From Clostridiales bacterium UBA1758 (GTDB lineage: Bacteria; Bacillota; Clostridia; Oscillospirales; UBA1758), in assembly GCA_002315595.1 (NCBI GenBank), contig DCHG01000067.1, positions 1 to 64,000 of the forward strand: 64,000 bases of DNA, in the 5' to 3' direction. Shown piece by piece: positions 1 to 9,136 of this stretch. The translations under genes were made by a program, and so were the position numbers. Positions within the stretch are counted from its first letter, which is position 1; each line of letters begins with the position of its first letter. The notes beneath the pieces were generated by a model that was not told the DNA's origin, ran no database searches, and saw nothing but the letters and a program-made list of their open reading frames with translations.

Positions 1-109
1 ATCCACCGCACATTTCGCTTTCAAAAAAGGGAAAGGCAACGATGCTCGAAACGAAAGTCTCAAAATACCGCTTTACAAGAAATATTTGTGCTATTTTGCC
101 CTGAAAATG

Positions 110-137
110 TTGACATTTCGGATAAAAGTAATATAAT
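110..137 (+). promoter_or_regulatory. sigma-A-type promoter for the large exported repeat protein
   Basis: A perfect -35 box TTGACA (110-115) and a perfect -10 box TATAAT (132-137) are separated by 16 bases. Transcription would start near 144, leaving about 100 bases of 5' leader before the start codon at 248. Confidence 0.8.
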
Positions 138-247
138 GTATTTGTATTATTGTATATATAATGGTATTGGTATCCTCGTTTCGCGGAAAAGACGAGTGCC
201 GACCATTGATTTCGATAGAAAACTCTTTTGATACGGAGGACGAAAAT

Positions 248-3200
248 ATGAAGAAGCGAGTGATAGCGGTACTTCTTTGCGCCGTGATGCTGATCGGTCT
301 TTTGCCACAGTTTACCGTAAATGCCGAAGCAACGGCAATTCAAATAAGCGATACGAACATATATTGGGAAATCACCGGGAACACGCTGACCATTTCCGGC
401 ACGGGTGTCATGCCGAATTATACTCATTATTCACAGCAACCATGGCATACTGCTAGGTCTAAAATAACCTCAGTTGTTATTCAGGATGGTGTTACAGAGG
501 TTGGTGTGTCTGCGTTTAATCACCTTACAAATCTAACTGATGTAACCATTCCGTCCTCTGTGACGTGTATTAAGGGAGAAGGGTTTATGGATTGCCCGAA
601 ACTTTCGAGCGTTGTTATTCCGTCTTCCGTAAAAAATATAAGTTATGATGCGTTTAAGAACTGCACAAGCCTTGCAAGCATTATTCTTCCGTCAACTGTT
701 GAGTTTTCAAACACGCCGTTTGACATGACAGGCGACGAAAAGAGTATCACTCTTTCTGTTGGTCTTTCGGGTACGGAGTGGACAAACAATAAATTCACTA
801 ACAATATTGAATATGGTTTTACTACGAAGGTCCCATATGCCTTGTATTTACTTCCCGACGCTGTGGCAGATGAACAGTTAACAGGTGTAACCCCGGTAAA
901 AAACAACTCTAACGGCGGCATACATATTTGCGGCGATACATATTCCACCACCAACTGGAAGACCATCACGGCAAATGCGCCGAGCAACGGAACATATACC
1001 GTCAACGGTGAAAGCATTACGACAGCCAAAACATTGTATGTCGGCGAAGATACGCCGATCACCCTGACCGCCACCCCTGCTACGGGATATGCTTTTGGCG
1101 GATGGACGGTGAAGGACGAAAGCAATCAGAATGTTGCGGTCACGAATAATTCCTTTACCATGCCCGAAAGCAATGTAACCGTTACGCCGACTTTCAAAAA
1201 ACTGAGCAAGGTCAGTTGGACGGATCCCGCAAACGGCACGATTTCGGCCACCTTCGGCACGGGTAATACTACAATCACAAGCGGGGCTACGGATGTGACG
1301 GAAGGCGAAACCGTTACCGTCACTGCAACGCCGTCCGCCGGTTATCAACTTTCCGCCGTAACCGTCAACGGTTCTTCTGACGGCGTGACAATTAACGGCA
1401 ACACCGCCACCTTTACGATGCCCGCAAGCGATACCACGGTTTCGGCAACGATGTCGCCGATCGACTACACGATCACGGCAAATGCGGCGGCAAACGGCAA
1501 ATATTCGGTCAGTAAAGACAGCACCGCAATTTATACGGATGTTACTGCAAATCAAAATTCTTACACCGCCGCACATATCGGCGAAACCTATACGCTGACT
1601 GCTACACCCGATACGGGTTATAGTTTGACGAGTTGGGGTGTGACCGGTGCGGCAAGCACAAACGGTAATAGTTTTACCGTGGGTGCAAGCAACGTCACGA
1701 TTGCGCCGACCTTTGCGATGACCGATCACGCGGTCACATACACTGCCCCGACTAACGGCAGTTACACGCTTTCCGTGAACTCGGGCACGGCGGTCTCCGC
1801 AAACACCACCGCTCAGTACGGTCAGACGGTTGCCATTGCGATTACACCCGGCACTCATTATGAGGTCGACACCGTCAGCGTGGTGACCACTGCGGGGAAT
1901 ACTCCGGTTGAAGTCAGTGGTACGGGGAATTCACGCTCCTTTATCATGCCCGACGCGCCCGTCACCGTTACCGTGACATTTAAGGCGATCAAATATACCG
2001 TTACGGCAACAAAGACGGATGCTTCCGGTTGGACGTATGGTGTCGGAGGAGTGGTAGCAGACTATTTGAATAGTCGAACGGTCGACATTGCATACAACGA
2101 AACGGTCACGATTAAGGTAACGGGAAAAGGCGGCTCGACCGCAGAGTCGTTTACGGTTACGAAAAACGGCACAAATGAGACGGTTGAGGTAACGAAAGAC
2201 GGCGATAATTATACATTTACCATGCCCGGTTGCCCCGTCACCATTACATCAAGTTTTACACGGAAATCATTTACGCTAACTATTGGGGAATGCGTGGTTA
2301 ATGGAAAGACGATCGGTACCTTCACGGTCAAAAGAGCCGGCGGAACCGTTCTCAAAACCGGAGATACGGTTTATTACGGCGAACCCCTGTATTTTGAAGG
2401 TACGACGTCAAACGAATATTACAAATATGTCGGATGGAAAATGGACACTACCGGGGGAAATTCCAATTACATTATGGCAATCCCGAATAATCCCGATCAA
2501 GTGAGTTCATTTACGATCGAACCTAGATTTTCTGCTCAAATAGTCAGAGAATATATTTCCGATGACGATGAAATAAATACAGAGTACCATCCCCTTACCG
2601 GATGCTTTATTAAAGTGACTAATGTCGGTAATGATACAAACTTCTCTTCCTTGGAGAAAAACACCAGAGCGAGGTTAAGGGCATATCCTAATTTCGGGTG
2701 TCAATGGATTGAGTGGAAGGTTTATAATTACGACGATCCGACCAACCCGGTAGAAATCGAAATTAAACAAGATAACGACGGAAATTCCGACTATGATTAT
2801 TTCATCATGCCGGATGCGCCCGTTGTGGTAAAAGCGAAATTCAACCTTATCCGTTACAACGTTTCCCTGCAATCTCGCATTGATGGAACGGAAACCTCCG
2901 TTGCCCACCTTGCCGGCGGCGGAGAAAGAAAGCATTATAGCAAAGAAACACTGAACGCGCCGAGCATTGACGGATTTACTTTTGTCGGATGGTATGTAGA
3001 TAACGGTGCGAATTATAAAGGCGACCTGATTTCCGAAAATCAACGCTTTACCTATGTACTGTACGATTACAAAAGCCCCAAAGACAGTTCGGTTAATTAT
3101 GATTTCGAAACGCCACGGAATATGACGCTCACCGCCGTGTATGCTCCTATGAGTTCCGTCGTTGAGGTGAAGATTGACGCACCGTCCTTCTCGATCACGG

Positions 3201-4336
3201 GCGCGGGCGTTGACGGCATTGCACAGCACGGATTACAGACGTACCGGGTGAAAACCGGCACCGAACTGAATTTGTATTTCAACAACACGAATAGCGAATA
3301 CACGTTCCAGTGCTGGGCAAACGGCAATAACAAAATTGTCGGAACGCAACAGAATTATAAGTTTACGGTGACCGCCACCACTTCGCTTCATGCCGTGTAC
3401 GGCAGTTCTGACATTCAGAAGATATCGGAGGGTGTGTACGAATCACTTGTAATCTTCCGTTCGACCTACGGTCAGGTGCTTCAGGCGAGGAGTTACCTTT
3501 CCACCGACACGATCAAGTTCCCGCAATCGCCGATCCTGCTCGGCAATACCTTTACTCGCTGGGTGATCAACGACGGCAATTTGGACGATGACGCCGTTGA
3601 AGCCACCGAATCGGCGATCAAGGCGCTGATGTCGACACAATCAATCATCAACATCATACCCGAATTCGTCGAAAAGGATGAGACCTTCAAAGTTACCGTG
3701 GTGGCGATGAAATACAACGAGGAAGGAGCATTGGTTACCGCCACGCCTGAACAGGGATATTCATCACCGACGGGCGGCGAAGGCAAGGTCGGTAACGGCG
3801 TCCTCACCCATACTCCGTCGCAAATCGGTCAAAATTTGCAGTTTATGTATTGGACGGACATAACCGGCAAGATCCTTTCGTACGATACCCGATACACCGT
3901 TTACGGCACGAAAAAGGACGAGACGATCACGATTTGGGCCGTTTACGGTCCGAAAGTTCCTGATGCAAAGACCGTGATTACGGTTACGGCATCGCAGGGG
4001 GCGAACGGACAAAAGATCCGCGTCACTTTCAGCGAAACGTTCTATATCAACAACACCAACGGTGATGTGAAAAATGTCAGTTCCGGTTTCCTGATCACCA
4101 CAGGTAATCAGCCGAATGAACTCTCAATGAGGATCGACAGTCCGGGTATATTGGTCTATACCAGTAGTTTGCCGAGCGACGGTCTTTCCGGCACATATAT
4201 GTTGCATTTGAACACGACGCAAGCCGGCTTGACGATTTACGCACGCGGATATGTTCAGTATTTCAATTCCGAAAACGTGCTGATCACGGAATATTCGGAT
4301 ATCATGGAATACACCACCATGGCGTTGAGCGCATAG
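248..4336 (+). CDS. large exported protein with BspA-type leucine-rich repeats and InlB-type B repeats
   Basis: The 1362-residue protein begins with a signal peptide (MKKRVIAVLLCAVMLIGLLP, cleavage near NAEA), so it is exported. The ATG at 248 is chosen over the in-frame start at 161 because GGAGGA lies 7 bases upstream and the signal peptide follows directly. Residues about 45-165 hold three LRR_5 (BspA-like) repeats with the TSVVIQ / LTDVTIPSSV pattern. From about 240 to 1000 there are roughly seven divergent InlB B-repeat modules, each with an ATPxxGYxFxGW core followed by FTMPxxxVTVTxTF. The C-terminus ends in MALSA with no LPXTG, SLH or transmembrane anchor. Such proteins are usually cell-surface or secreted binding proteins; the ligand is unknown. 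A possible partner is the SLH protein encoded just downstream. Confidence 0.85.
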   Translation: MKKRVIAVLLCAVMLIGLLPQFTVNAEATAIQISDTNIYWEITGNTLTISGTGVMPNYTHYSQQPWHTARSKITSVVIQDGVTEVGVSAFNHLTNLTDVTIPSSVTCIKGEGFMDCPKLSSVVIPSSVKNISYDAFKNCTSLASIILPSTVEFSNTPFDMTGDEKSITLSVGLSGTEWTNNKFTNNIEYGFTTKVPYALYLLPDAVADEQLTGVTPVKNNSNGGIHICGDTYSTTNWKTITANAPSNGTYTVNGESITTAKTLYVGEDTPITLTATPATGYAFGGWTVKDESNQNVAVTNNSFTMPESNVTVTPTFKKLSKVSWTDPANGTISATFGTGNTTITSGATDVTEGETVTVTATPSAGYQLSAVTVNGSSDGVTINGNTATFTMPASDTTVSATMSPIDYTITANAAANGKYSVSKDSTAIYTDVTANQNSYTAAHIGETYTLTATPDTGYSLTSWGVTGAASTNGNSFTVGASNVTIAPTFAMTDHAVTYTAPTNGSYTLSVNSGTAVSANTTAQYGQTVAIAITPGTHYEVDTVSVVTTAGNTPVEVSGTGNSRSFIMPDAPVTVTVTFKAIKYTVTATKTDASGWTYGVGGVVADYLNSRTVDIAYNETVTIKVTGKGGSTAESFTVTKNGTNETVEVTKDGDNYTFTMPGCPVTITSSFTRKSFTLTIGECVVNGKTIGTFTVKRAGGTVLKTGDTVYYGEPLYFEGTTSNEYYKYVGWKMDTTGGNSNYIMAIPNNPDQVSSFTIEPRFSAQIVREYISDDDEINTEYHPLTGCFIKVTNVGNDTNFSSLEKNTRARLRAYPNFGCQWIEWKVYNYDDPTNPVEIEIKQDNDGNSDYDYFIMPDAPVVVKAKFNLIRYNVSLQSRIDGTETSVAHLAGGGERKHYSKETLNAPSIDGFTFVGWYVDNGANYKGDLISENQRFTYVLYDYKSPKDSSVNYDFETPRNMTLTAVYAPMSSVVEVKIDAPSFSITGAGVDGIAQHGLQTYRVKTGTELNLYFNNTNSEYTFQCWANGNNKIVGTQQNYKFTVTATTSLHAVYGSSDIQKISEGVYESLVIFRSTYGQVLQARSYLSTDTIKFPQSPILLGNTFTRWVINDGNLDDDAVEATESAIKALMSTQSIINIIPEFVEKDETFKVTVVAMKYNEEGALVTATPEQGYSSPTGGEGKVGNGVLTHTPSQIGQNLQFMYWTDITGKILSYDTRYTVYGTKKDETITIWAVYGPKVPDAKTVITVTASQGANGQKIRVTFSETFYINNTNGDVKNVSSGFLITTGNQPNELSMRIDSPGILVYTSSLPSDGLSGTYMLHLNTTQAGLTIYARGYVQYFNSENVLITEYSDIMEYTTMALSA

Positions 4337-4344
4337 GGGTAAAA

Positions 4345-4473
4345 ATGAGATTTTTTGAAGAGCCGAAAATTGAATTTATCCTTTTAGACGAACGCGATGT
4401 CATTGTTACCTCCGACGGAATACCGAAGGAAGAGGAAGAACATGACCTCAGAACAACACTGAGCGACGCGTAA
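4345..4473 (+). CDS. 42-residue acidic small protein of unknown function
   Basis: A short frame starts 8 bases after the stop of the repeat protein, with AGGGG 4 to 5 bases before the ATG. It encodes 42 residues beginning MRFFEEPKIEFILLDERDVI and ending TTLSDA. The protein is strongly acidic, has no signal peptide and no cysteine. The pattern of an aromatic/Pro start, a hydrophobic strand, then DVIVTSDG resembles tiny Clostridia proteins that I recall, with a (D)VI(T)TS motif, encoded near surface proteins; that resemblance is from memory and unverified. It shares the transcript of the preceding gene and ends before the terminator at 4511. No function can be assigned. Confidence 0.5.
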   Translation: MRFFEEPKIEFILLDERDVIVTSDGIPKEEEEHDLRTTLSDA

Positions 4474-4510
4474 GCAATTTAGTGATGAAGTAATTGCGGT
4501 CGATGATGAA

Positions 4511-4539
4511 AAGGCACATCCCGCGGGATGTGCCTTTTT
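4511..4539 (+). terminator. intrinsic terminator after the repeat protein and small ORF
   Basis: The arms AAGGCACATCC and GGATGTGCCTT flank a CGCG loop and are followed by a T run. The hairpin ends only 20 bases before the SLH gene, so some readthrough into that gene is possible. Confidence 0.85.
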
Positions 4540-4558
4540 GCAAAATGAGGAAATTGAT

Positions 4559-5518
4559 ATGATGAAAAAAGTTTTGGCGATTTTTCTTGCGTTCGCGCTT
4601 TTTGTGCCGGTCACTGCGTTTGCCGCAGGCACCGTTTACACGGAAGGCTTTCTGAATTACACAGTCACGGACGGTTCGATCACGATCGTCGGTTGCTTTG
4701 GCGACAATGGAACACTCACTGTGCCGAATATGATCGCGGGCGACCCGGTTAATACGATTGCGGCGGGCGCGTTTGTCGGCAACGCCGCCCTCAAAGAAGT
4801 CATTCTGCCGGATTCCATCACCACGGTGGAGGAGGGCGCGTTCGGCACAGGTGTCAAGGTCACATGGAATAACCGCACCAAAGACGACTCCAAGGACGAT
4901 CCGGCGGATGATCCAATTGACGATCCCGCGGACGATCCTTCGCCGATCGATGTGGACACGGATGTCGATTTGGACGATCCGACGATCGTGGACAGTATTG
5001 TTTTCGACGATGTCAATCCGGGCGATTATTACTATTCCGCCGTCAAATGGGCGGTCGAAAAAAAGGTCACCGACGGCGTGAAAAAGAATGTATTCGCACC
5101 GACGACGAAATGTACCCGTGCGCAGATCGTCACCTTTCTTTGGCGTGCCGCAGGCACACCGAAGACGGATGGGAGCAATCGTTTTGCGGATGTTCGCACG
5201 ACCGATTATTGTTATGATGCAGTGATGTGGGCGGTGGAAAACGGGATTACCGACGGTACGGGCGCGACCACTTTTTCACCGAATGATGTCTGTACGCGCG
5301 CACAGGTTTTGACCTTTTTGTGGCGTTATTTGGGCGAAAAGAAGACGAACGGTACGGTGAATTTCTCTGATGTGGCGAAGACGGCGTATTATTATGACGC
5401 GGTCGTCTGGGCAGTGGAAAACGGTGTAACTTCCGGCACAAGTGCGACGAAATTTTCTCCGAATTCGGGTTGCACCCGTGCGCAGGCAGTTTCGCTGATG
5501 TACCGAGCCATCGGCTGA
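4559..5518 (+). CDS. S-layer homology (SLH) domain protein with LRR_5-like N-terminus
   Basis: The 319-residue protein starts with a clear signal peptide (MMKKVLAIFLAFALFVPVTA, cleavage near AFAAG). The start is at the tandem ATG ATG at 4559, with GAGG 8 bases upstream. Residues about 25-105 resemble one or two BspA/LRR_5 repeats (AFVGNAALKEVILPDSIT). An Asp/Pro-rich linker of about 45 residues follows. Three SLH domains then fill about 145-319, each with a (Y)YDAVxWAVExxxxxG core and CTRAQ motif. SLH domains normally bind pyruvylated secondary wall polymer, so this is inferred to be a wall-anchored surface protein. It sits 10 bases before the next gene and probably shares its transcript. Confidence 0.9.
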   Translation: MMKKVLAIFLAFALFVPVTAFAAGTVYTEGFLNYTVTDGSITIVGCFGDNGTLTVPNMIAGDPVNTIAAGAFVGNAALKEVILPDSITTVEEGAFGTGVKVTWNNRTKDDSKDDPADDPIDDPADDPSPIDVDTDVDLDDPTIVDSIVFDDVNPGDYYYSAVKWAVEKKVTDGVKKNVFAPTTKCTRAQIVTFLWRAAGTPKTDGSNRFADVRTTDYCYDAVMWAVENGITDGTGATTFSPNDVCTRAQVLTFLWRYLGEKKTNGTVNFSDVAKTAYYYDAVVWAVENGVTSGTSATKFSPNSGCTRAQAVSLMYRAIG

Positions 5519-5528
5519 GGGTGATTTT

Positions 5529-6326
5529 ATGAAAAAAATCATCCTGCATTGCCTGCTTGCCGTTGTCAGCGTCGTGATTTTGACCGGGGTTTTTCTTGAA
5601 ATGAAGAGCCGCGATCGCACGCAGGAGCAACGGGCGGAGGAACTTGAAGCACTGAACGAAAAGATTGCACCGCTGCAAAGTAAAGTCATTTCCCTGCAAA
5701 AACAGATCGATCGCATCCGACAGGAAGAATTCGAAACCGAAACCACTCCGACGGTGGTTTGCGGTTATTATGCGTCAAATGTGGACGAGATCGCCGCGGA
5801 CGGCGTGATCGTCTTGGACGCAAATGCCGATACGGAATTGATTGCGGCGGCAGAGGCAACCGGGCGCGACATTGCATACTTTTATGCGCTTGACGCCGAA
5901 GTTCCCGAAAATCGGACGATGACCATTTTACGCTCGCAGTATGATTCGAGCAAAACCCGTGCCGGTATCGACGGAATTATTTCCTGCCATCTGGATCGTA
6001 ATGCGGCGGGCGTGCTTGACGACGGAAAGGTCAATTTGCCGTATGTTTATATCAAAAACGACTTGATTTCGTTGAAAACGCGGTTGGATGCGTTGAAAAG
6101 CGAACTTTTCGTCATTTTCAATCCCAATGTCAAAAGCAATGTCGAGTTATTCGAGCAGTACGTTGATGACGGAAAAGTCGTGAAGACCGAAATTCGCGAA
6201 GCCGTTACGCAGATTACCGAACGGTCGTCGCAAGAAGACGATTTTGAAGCCGATCGTCAGGCGCGCATTGACGAAATATCCCGACAAATCGATGAAATTC
6301 AATCGGAAATTCAAAAAATGTATTGA
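5529..6326 (+). CDS. membrane-anchored coiled-coil protein, unknown function
   Basis: The protein has 265 residues with one N-terminal hydrophobic segment (about 4-23) and no clear cleavage site, so it is probably a signal anchor. It is followed by a heptad-like charged helix (about 26-66), a compact central region (about 70-225), and a second charged helix at the C-terminus (about 232-265). GAGGG lies just before the ATG. The architecture suggests an extracytoplasmic protein that oligomerises through its coiled coils. It follows the SLH gene by 10 bases and so likely works with the cell surface. I recognise no family; the central region has no obvious catalytic motif. Confidence 0.75.
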   Translation: MKKIILHCLLAVVSVVILTGVFLEMKSRDRTQEQRAEELEALNEKIAPLQSKVISLQKQIDRIRQEEFETETTPTVVCGYYASNVDEIAADGVIVLDANADTELIAAAEATGRDIAYFYALDAEVPENRTMTILRSQYDSSKTRAGIDGIISCHLDRNAAGVLDDGKVNLPYVYIKNDLISLKTRLDALKSELFVIFNPNVKSNVELFEQYVDDGKVVKTEIREAVTQITERSSQEDDFEADRQARIDEISRQIDEIQSEIQKMY

Positions 6327-6391
6327 ATTGAGCCGGAATATCGAAACGGTTTGCGGCGCATTTCAGGGATTTAATCAAAAAAGATACAAAT

Positions 6392-6427
6392 AAAAACGGG
6401 ATGATACAATGTATCATCCCGTTTTTA
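6392..6427. terminator. bidirectional intrinsic terminator between the coiled-coil gene and tRNA-Ser
   Basis: The arms AAAAACGGGATGATAC and GTATCATCCCGTTTTT flank a 3-base loop, giving A/T tails on both sides. It can end transcription of the plus-strand surface operon and of the minus-strand tRNA. Confidence 0.85.
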
Positions 6428-6428
6428 C

Positions 6429-6517
6429 TGGCGCAGCGGGTGGGATTCGAACCCACGTGTGATTGCTCACAAACTGATTTCGAGTCAGCCCCGTTATGAC
6501 CGCTTCGATACCGCTGC
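6429..6517 (-). tRNA. tRNA-Ser (anticodon CGA)
   Basis: On the minus strand the acceptor arms GCAGCGG and CCGCTGC pair fully, followed by discriminator G and an encoded CCA. The anticodon loop CTCGAAA gives anticodon CGA, which reads UCG. The long variable arm (TGTGA, GCAA loop, TCACA) and the T-arm (GTGGG-TTCGAAT-CCCAC) are those of a class II serine tRNA. Confidence 0.95.
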
Positions 6518-6674
6518 ATATTCAATTTGCAAGGGTGAAAACCCCAAGCATTGATATTATACACGAAGTTTTGCCCGAAGTAAAGAAAAATTTTTGAAAA
6601 AGCCGGCAGGGGACTTGATTTTCTTAACAATTCGTGATAAAGTCACATAAGAATCATTCATAGGAGGACTGCTC

Positions 6675-7598
6675 GTGACAAATTTAAAATTTACGGGCAC
6701 CGTTCGTCGTATGATCCCAAAGGATTGGGAACGAATGGTGGCTTTTTTCGCAGATCGCCATGAAGATCAGCGAAGCGATGTTTTTGAGTTTCTGGATGGG
6801 GCGCACTCCGAGCGGGACTATTGGATCGCCCTCGATGATAGCGAAAACTGCTCCGGCATCCTTGTTTTTGACAAAAAAGAAAGCAGGTTGCCTCGTATTA
6901 AATTGATTTCTGATGACTTTTCGGTGGTCACCTGCCTACTTGAAACCGCAATAAAACTGCTTCACGACCGCAAGGGTGCGGCAATTTTCATTGCGGCACG
7001 CCGTGATGATGTGAAAATGCAGGATACGATCAAGGCTTGCGGATTTTCGGAACTCTTTGAAACGCATGAAAATCTGTTTTTCGCCTATATCGAACCTTGT
7101 GAACATCTGATTTTGCACGATCTGTATAAAAAGCACGACGATTATGAGATTAGAAGGATCCTTCCCGAGGATCGTCCGCTGATTTATGACTTCTTTCGTG
7201 CTATGGGCGAAACAAGCACCGGTTTTTTCAACCGCAATCACGGCAACGAAAATGGCGTGTATGACTATTTGGATGGCAAATTGCCGGATCGCACCTATTG
7301 GATGGCGGTCAAAAAGGATAACGGCAAGGAAATCTGTCTCGGAATTGTCTTTATTTGTATTAAATTCACGAAACTCCCGGGTTTCGGCATTGCCGTGCGC
7401 GACGGATACCACGGGATGCACATCGGAACGAATTTGATTGAGTTTGTCAAAGAGGTCTGCCGCGCAAATCACTGTGGCGGTATCATGCTCACCACGGCAT
7501 TTACCAACGAAAAAGGGCAACGCCTTTACGAACATCGCGGCTTTCAAAGATCCGGAATACAGTGCGGCGAATGGTTTTACATTTGCCCACTGAAATAA
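6675..7598 (+). CDS. GNAT-family N-acetyltransferase with two GNAT-like halves
   Basis: The protein has 307 residues and starts at GTG 6675, with AGGAGG 7 bases upstream. The N-terminal half (about 1-140) has a degenerate GNAT fold without a clear acetyl-CoA loop. The C-terminal half (about 150-307) has the acetyl-CoA pattern RDGYHGMHIGTNL near 240 and the typical ending RLYEHRGFQRSG. Enzymes of this family transfer acetyl groups to amines of small molecules or proteins; the substrate cannot be read from sequence. The NagB-family gene begins 11 bases downstream, so the two are probably co-transcribed, which loosely suggests an amino-sugar substrate. Confidence 0.8.
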   Translation: MTNLKFTGTVRRMIPKDWERMVAFFADRHEDQRSDVFEFLDGAHSERDYWIALDDSENCSGILVFDKKESRLPRIKLISDDFSVVTCLLETAIKLLHDRKGAAIFIAARRDDVKMQDTIKACGFSELFETHENLFFAYIEPCEHLILHDLYKKHDDYEIRRILPEDRPLIYDFFRAMGETSTGFFNRNHGNENGVYDYLDGKLPDRTYWMAVKKDNGKEICLGIVFICIKFTKLPGFGIAVRDGYHGMHIGTNLIEFVKEVCRANHCGGIMLTTAFTNEKGQRLYEHRGFQRSGIQCGEWFYICPLK

Positions 7599-7609
7599 AT
7601 GGAGGGTTT

Positions 7610-8338
7610 ATGAATCAGGTCATTAGCAAAAACGCAGAAGAACTCGGCAAGGCCGCTGCCCAAAAGACCGCTGAACTTCTTAACGAAGCCATTGCAAAGC
7701 AAGGATATGCCCGTTTGATCCTTTCAACCGGCGCTTCCCAGTTTACGACGCTTTCCGAACTTGTTAAACTTCCCGTAGACTGGTCGAAGGTCGATATGTT
7801 CCACCTCGATGAGTATGTCGGTATGGACGAAAGCCATCCGGCGAGTTTTGTCCGTTATCTGAAAGAACGCTTTGTATGCAAGATCCCGCTTCGTGCGGCG
7901 CATTTTGTCGACACCACCAAGCCCCTCGACGAAATGATTCCGGCGTTGACCGCCGAACTTCGCGAGAAGCCGATCGATGTCGGCCTGATCGGTATCGGCG
8001 AAAACGGTCATATCGCGTTCAATGATCCTCCGGCAGATTTTGACGATCCGAATGCCTATAAAGTTGTCACACTTGATGCCAAGTGCCGTAATCAGCAACT
8101 CGGCGAAGGTTGGTTCCCGACGATCGACGATGTTCCGACGCACGCTGTTTCCATGACCGTCGGTGAGATCATGAAATGCCGTCATATCATTTCCGCCGTT
8201 CCGTATGCCGTTAAGGCGCAAGCCGTCCACGACACATTGACGCAAGAGGTCAACAACATGGTTCCGGCGACGATTATGAAAACCCACGCCGATTGGAATC
8301 TTTTCATTGACGAAGATTCCGCGTCCATGCTGAAATGA
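7610..8338 (+). CDS. NagB/6-phosphogluconolactonase-family sugar phosphate isomerase/deaminase
   Basis: The protein has 242 residues; the ATG at 7610 follows GGAGGG. Visible family motifs are STGAS (39-43), HLDEYVG (65-71, with Asp67 matching the NagB proton-abstracting Asp) and GIGENGHIAFNDPP (128-141, with His134 matching the ring-opening His). NagB converts glucosamine 6-phosphate to fructose 6-phosphate plus ammonia. The phosphate loop differs from classic NagB (STGAS rather than TGSTP), so the true substrate may be another amino-sugar phosphate or a lactone. The last codon overlaps the SGNH hydrolase start, so translation is coupled. I leave out a gene symbol because of the divergent loop. 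Confidence 0.8.
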   Translation: MNQVISKNAEELGKAAAQKTAELLNEAIAKQGYARLILSTGASQFTTLSELVKLPVDWSKVDMFHLDEYVGMDESHPASFVRYLKERFVCKIPLRAAHFVDTTKPLDEMIPALTAELREKPIDVGLIGIGENGHIAFNDPPADFDDPNAYKVVTLDAKCRNQQLGEGWFPTIDDVPTHAVSMTVGEIMKCRHIISAVPYAVKAQAVHDTLTQEVNNMVPATIMKTHADWNLFIDEDSASMLK

Positions 8339-9078
8339 TGAGTCGTTTTTTAGATGCGCTTTCGGCGAAGAATGCGGATGCGTTCAATGCACGTCCGGTG
8401 ACGCTGGCCTTTTTGGGCGACAGTGTGACCAACGGTTGTTTTGAGGTCTTTCAGACGTTGAACGAGGCGGGAGAAGAAGGGTTGAATACCTTCTTTGAGC
8501 CGAAGAACTCATACGCCGAAGATTTACACAAAATTCTGCATACATTTTACCCATGCGCCCAGATCAACCTTGTTAACGCGGGCATTTCGGGCGACAATGC
8601 ACCGAACGGTCTTGCACGTCTGTCACGCGACATTCTGCCGAGCAAGCCGGATTTGACGGTGGTCTGCTATGGACTGAATGATTCCGGTGCAGGCGATGAC
8701 GGCATTGCCGCGTACAAAGAGGCATTGATCGGGATCGCAAAAACCTTGCGCGACAATGGAAGCGAGGTCATCATCATGACGCCGCAACCGACCTGCACCA
8801 AAGTGCATGAACGACTGTTGGTTACGCGCTTCCGTGAACTTGCAAAGGAAATGAGCGACCGCTTTGAAAGCGGGTGCTTTGACCGATATATGCAGGCGGC
8901 GCGGGACGCGGCTCGGCAGAGCGATGTTGCACTCTGTGATTGCTATGCAAAATGGATGAAACTCCGCAACAACGGCGTCGATACGACGGGATTGCTTGCC
9001 AATCTTCTCAACCATCCTACGCGTGAAATGCACTGGTTGTTTGCCGTATCCCTTGCCGAAACGATATTCAATATGTAA
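8335..9078 (+). CDS. SGNH/GDSL-family hydrolase
   Basis: The protein has 247 residues and starts at 8335, overlapping the preceding stop by 4 bases. Block I is AFLGDSVTNG near 23-32, with the nucleophile Ser in GDS. Block III has the GLNDSG pattern near 119-124. Block V has NHPTREMHW near 223, providing the catalytic His. The family hydrolyses esters, commonly acetyl esters on carbohydrates or wall polymers. There is no signal peptide, so it is probably cytoplasmic. Co-translation with the NagB-family enzyme suggests deacylation of an imported sugar, but this is inference. Confidence 0.85.
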   Translation: MMSRFLDALSAKNADAFNARPVTLAFLGDSVTNGCFEVFQTLNEAGEEGLNTFFEPKNSYAEDLHKILHTFYPCAQINLVNAGISGDNAPNGLARLSRDILPSKPDLTVVCYGLNDSGAGDDGIAAYKEALIGIAKTLRDNGSEVIIMTPQPTCTKVHERLLVTRFRELAKEMSDRFESGCFDRYMQAARDAARQSDVALCDCYAKWMKLRNNGVDTTGLLANLLNHPTREMHWLFAVSLAETIFNM

Positions 9079-9081
9079 TTA

Positions 9082-9115
9082 ACGAGGCTTGACCGACGGT
9101 CAAGCCTCGTTTTAT
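9082..9115. terminator. bidirectional terminator between SGNH hydrolase and the EamA gene
   Basis: The arms ACGAGGCTTGACC and GGTCAAGCCTCGT surround a 3-base loop, with TTTT following on the plus strand. Confidence 0.85.
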
Positions 9116-9136
9116 CTGCGGACATTATGTACGAAC

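Noticed and set aside
878..1858. A Cys/Arg/Gly-rich minus-strand frame within the large repeat protein gene
   Set aside because: Its unusual composition reflects the antisense of a Thr/Val/Asn-rich repeat gene; no start signal is seen.
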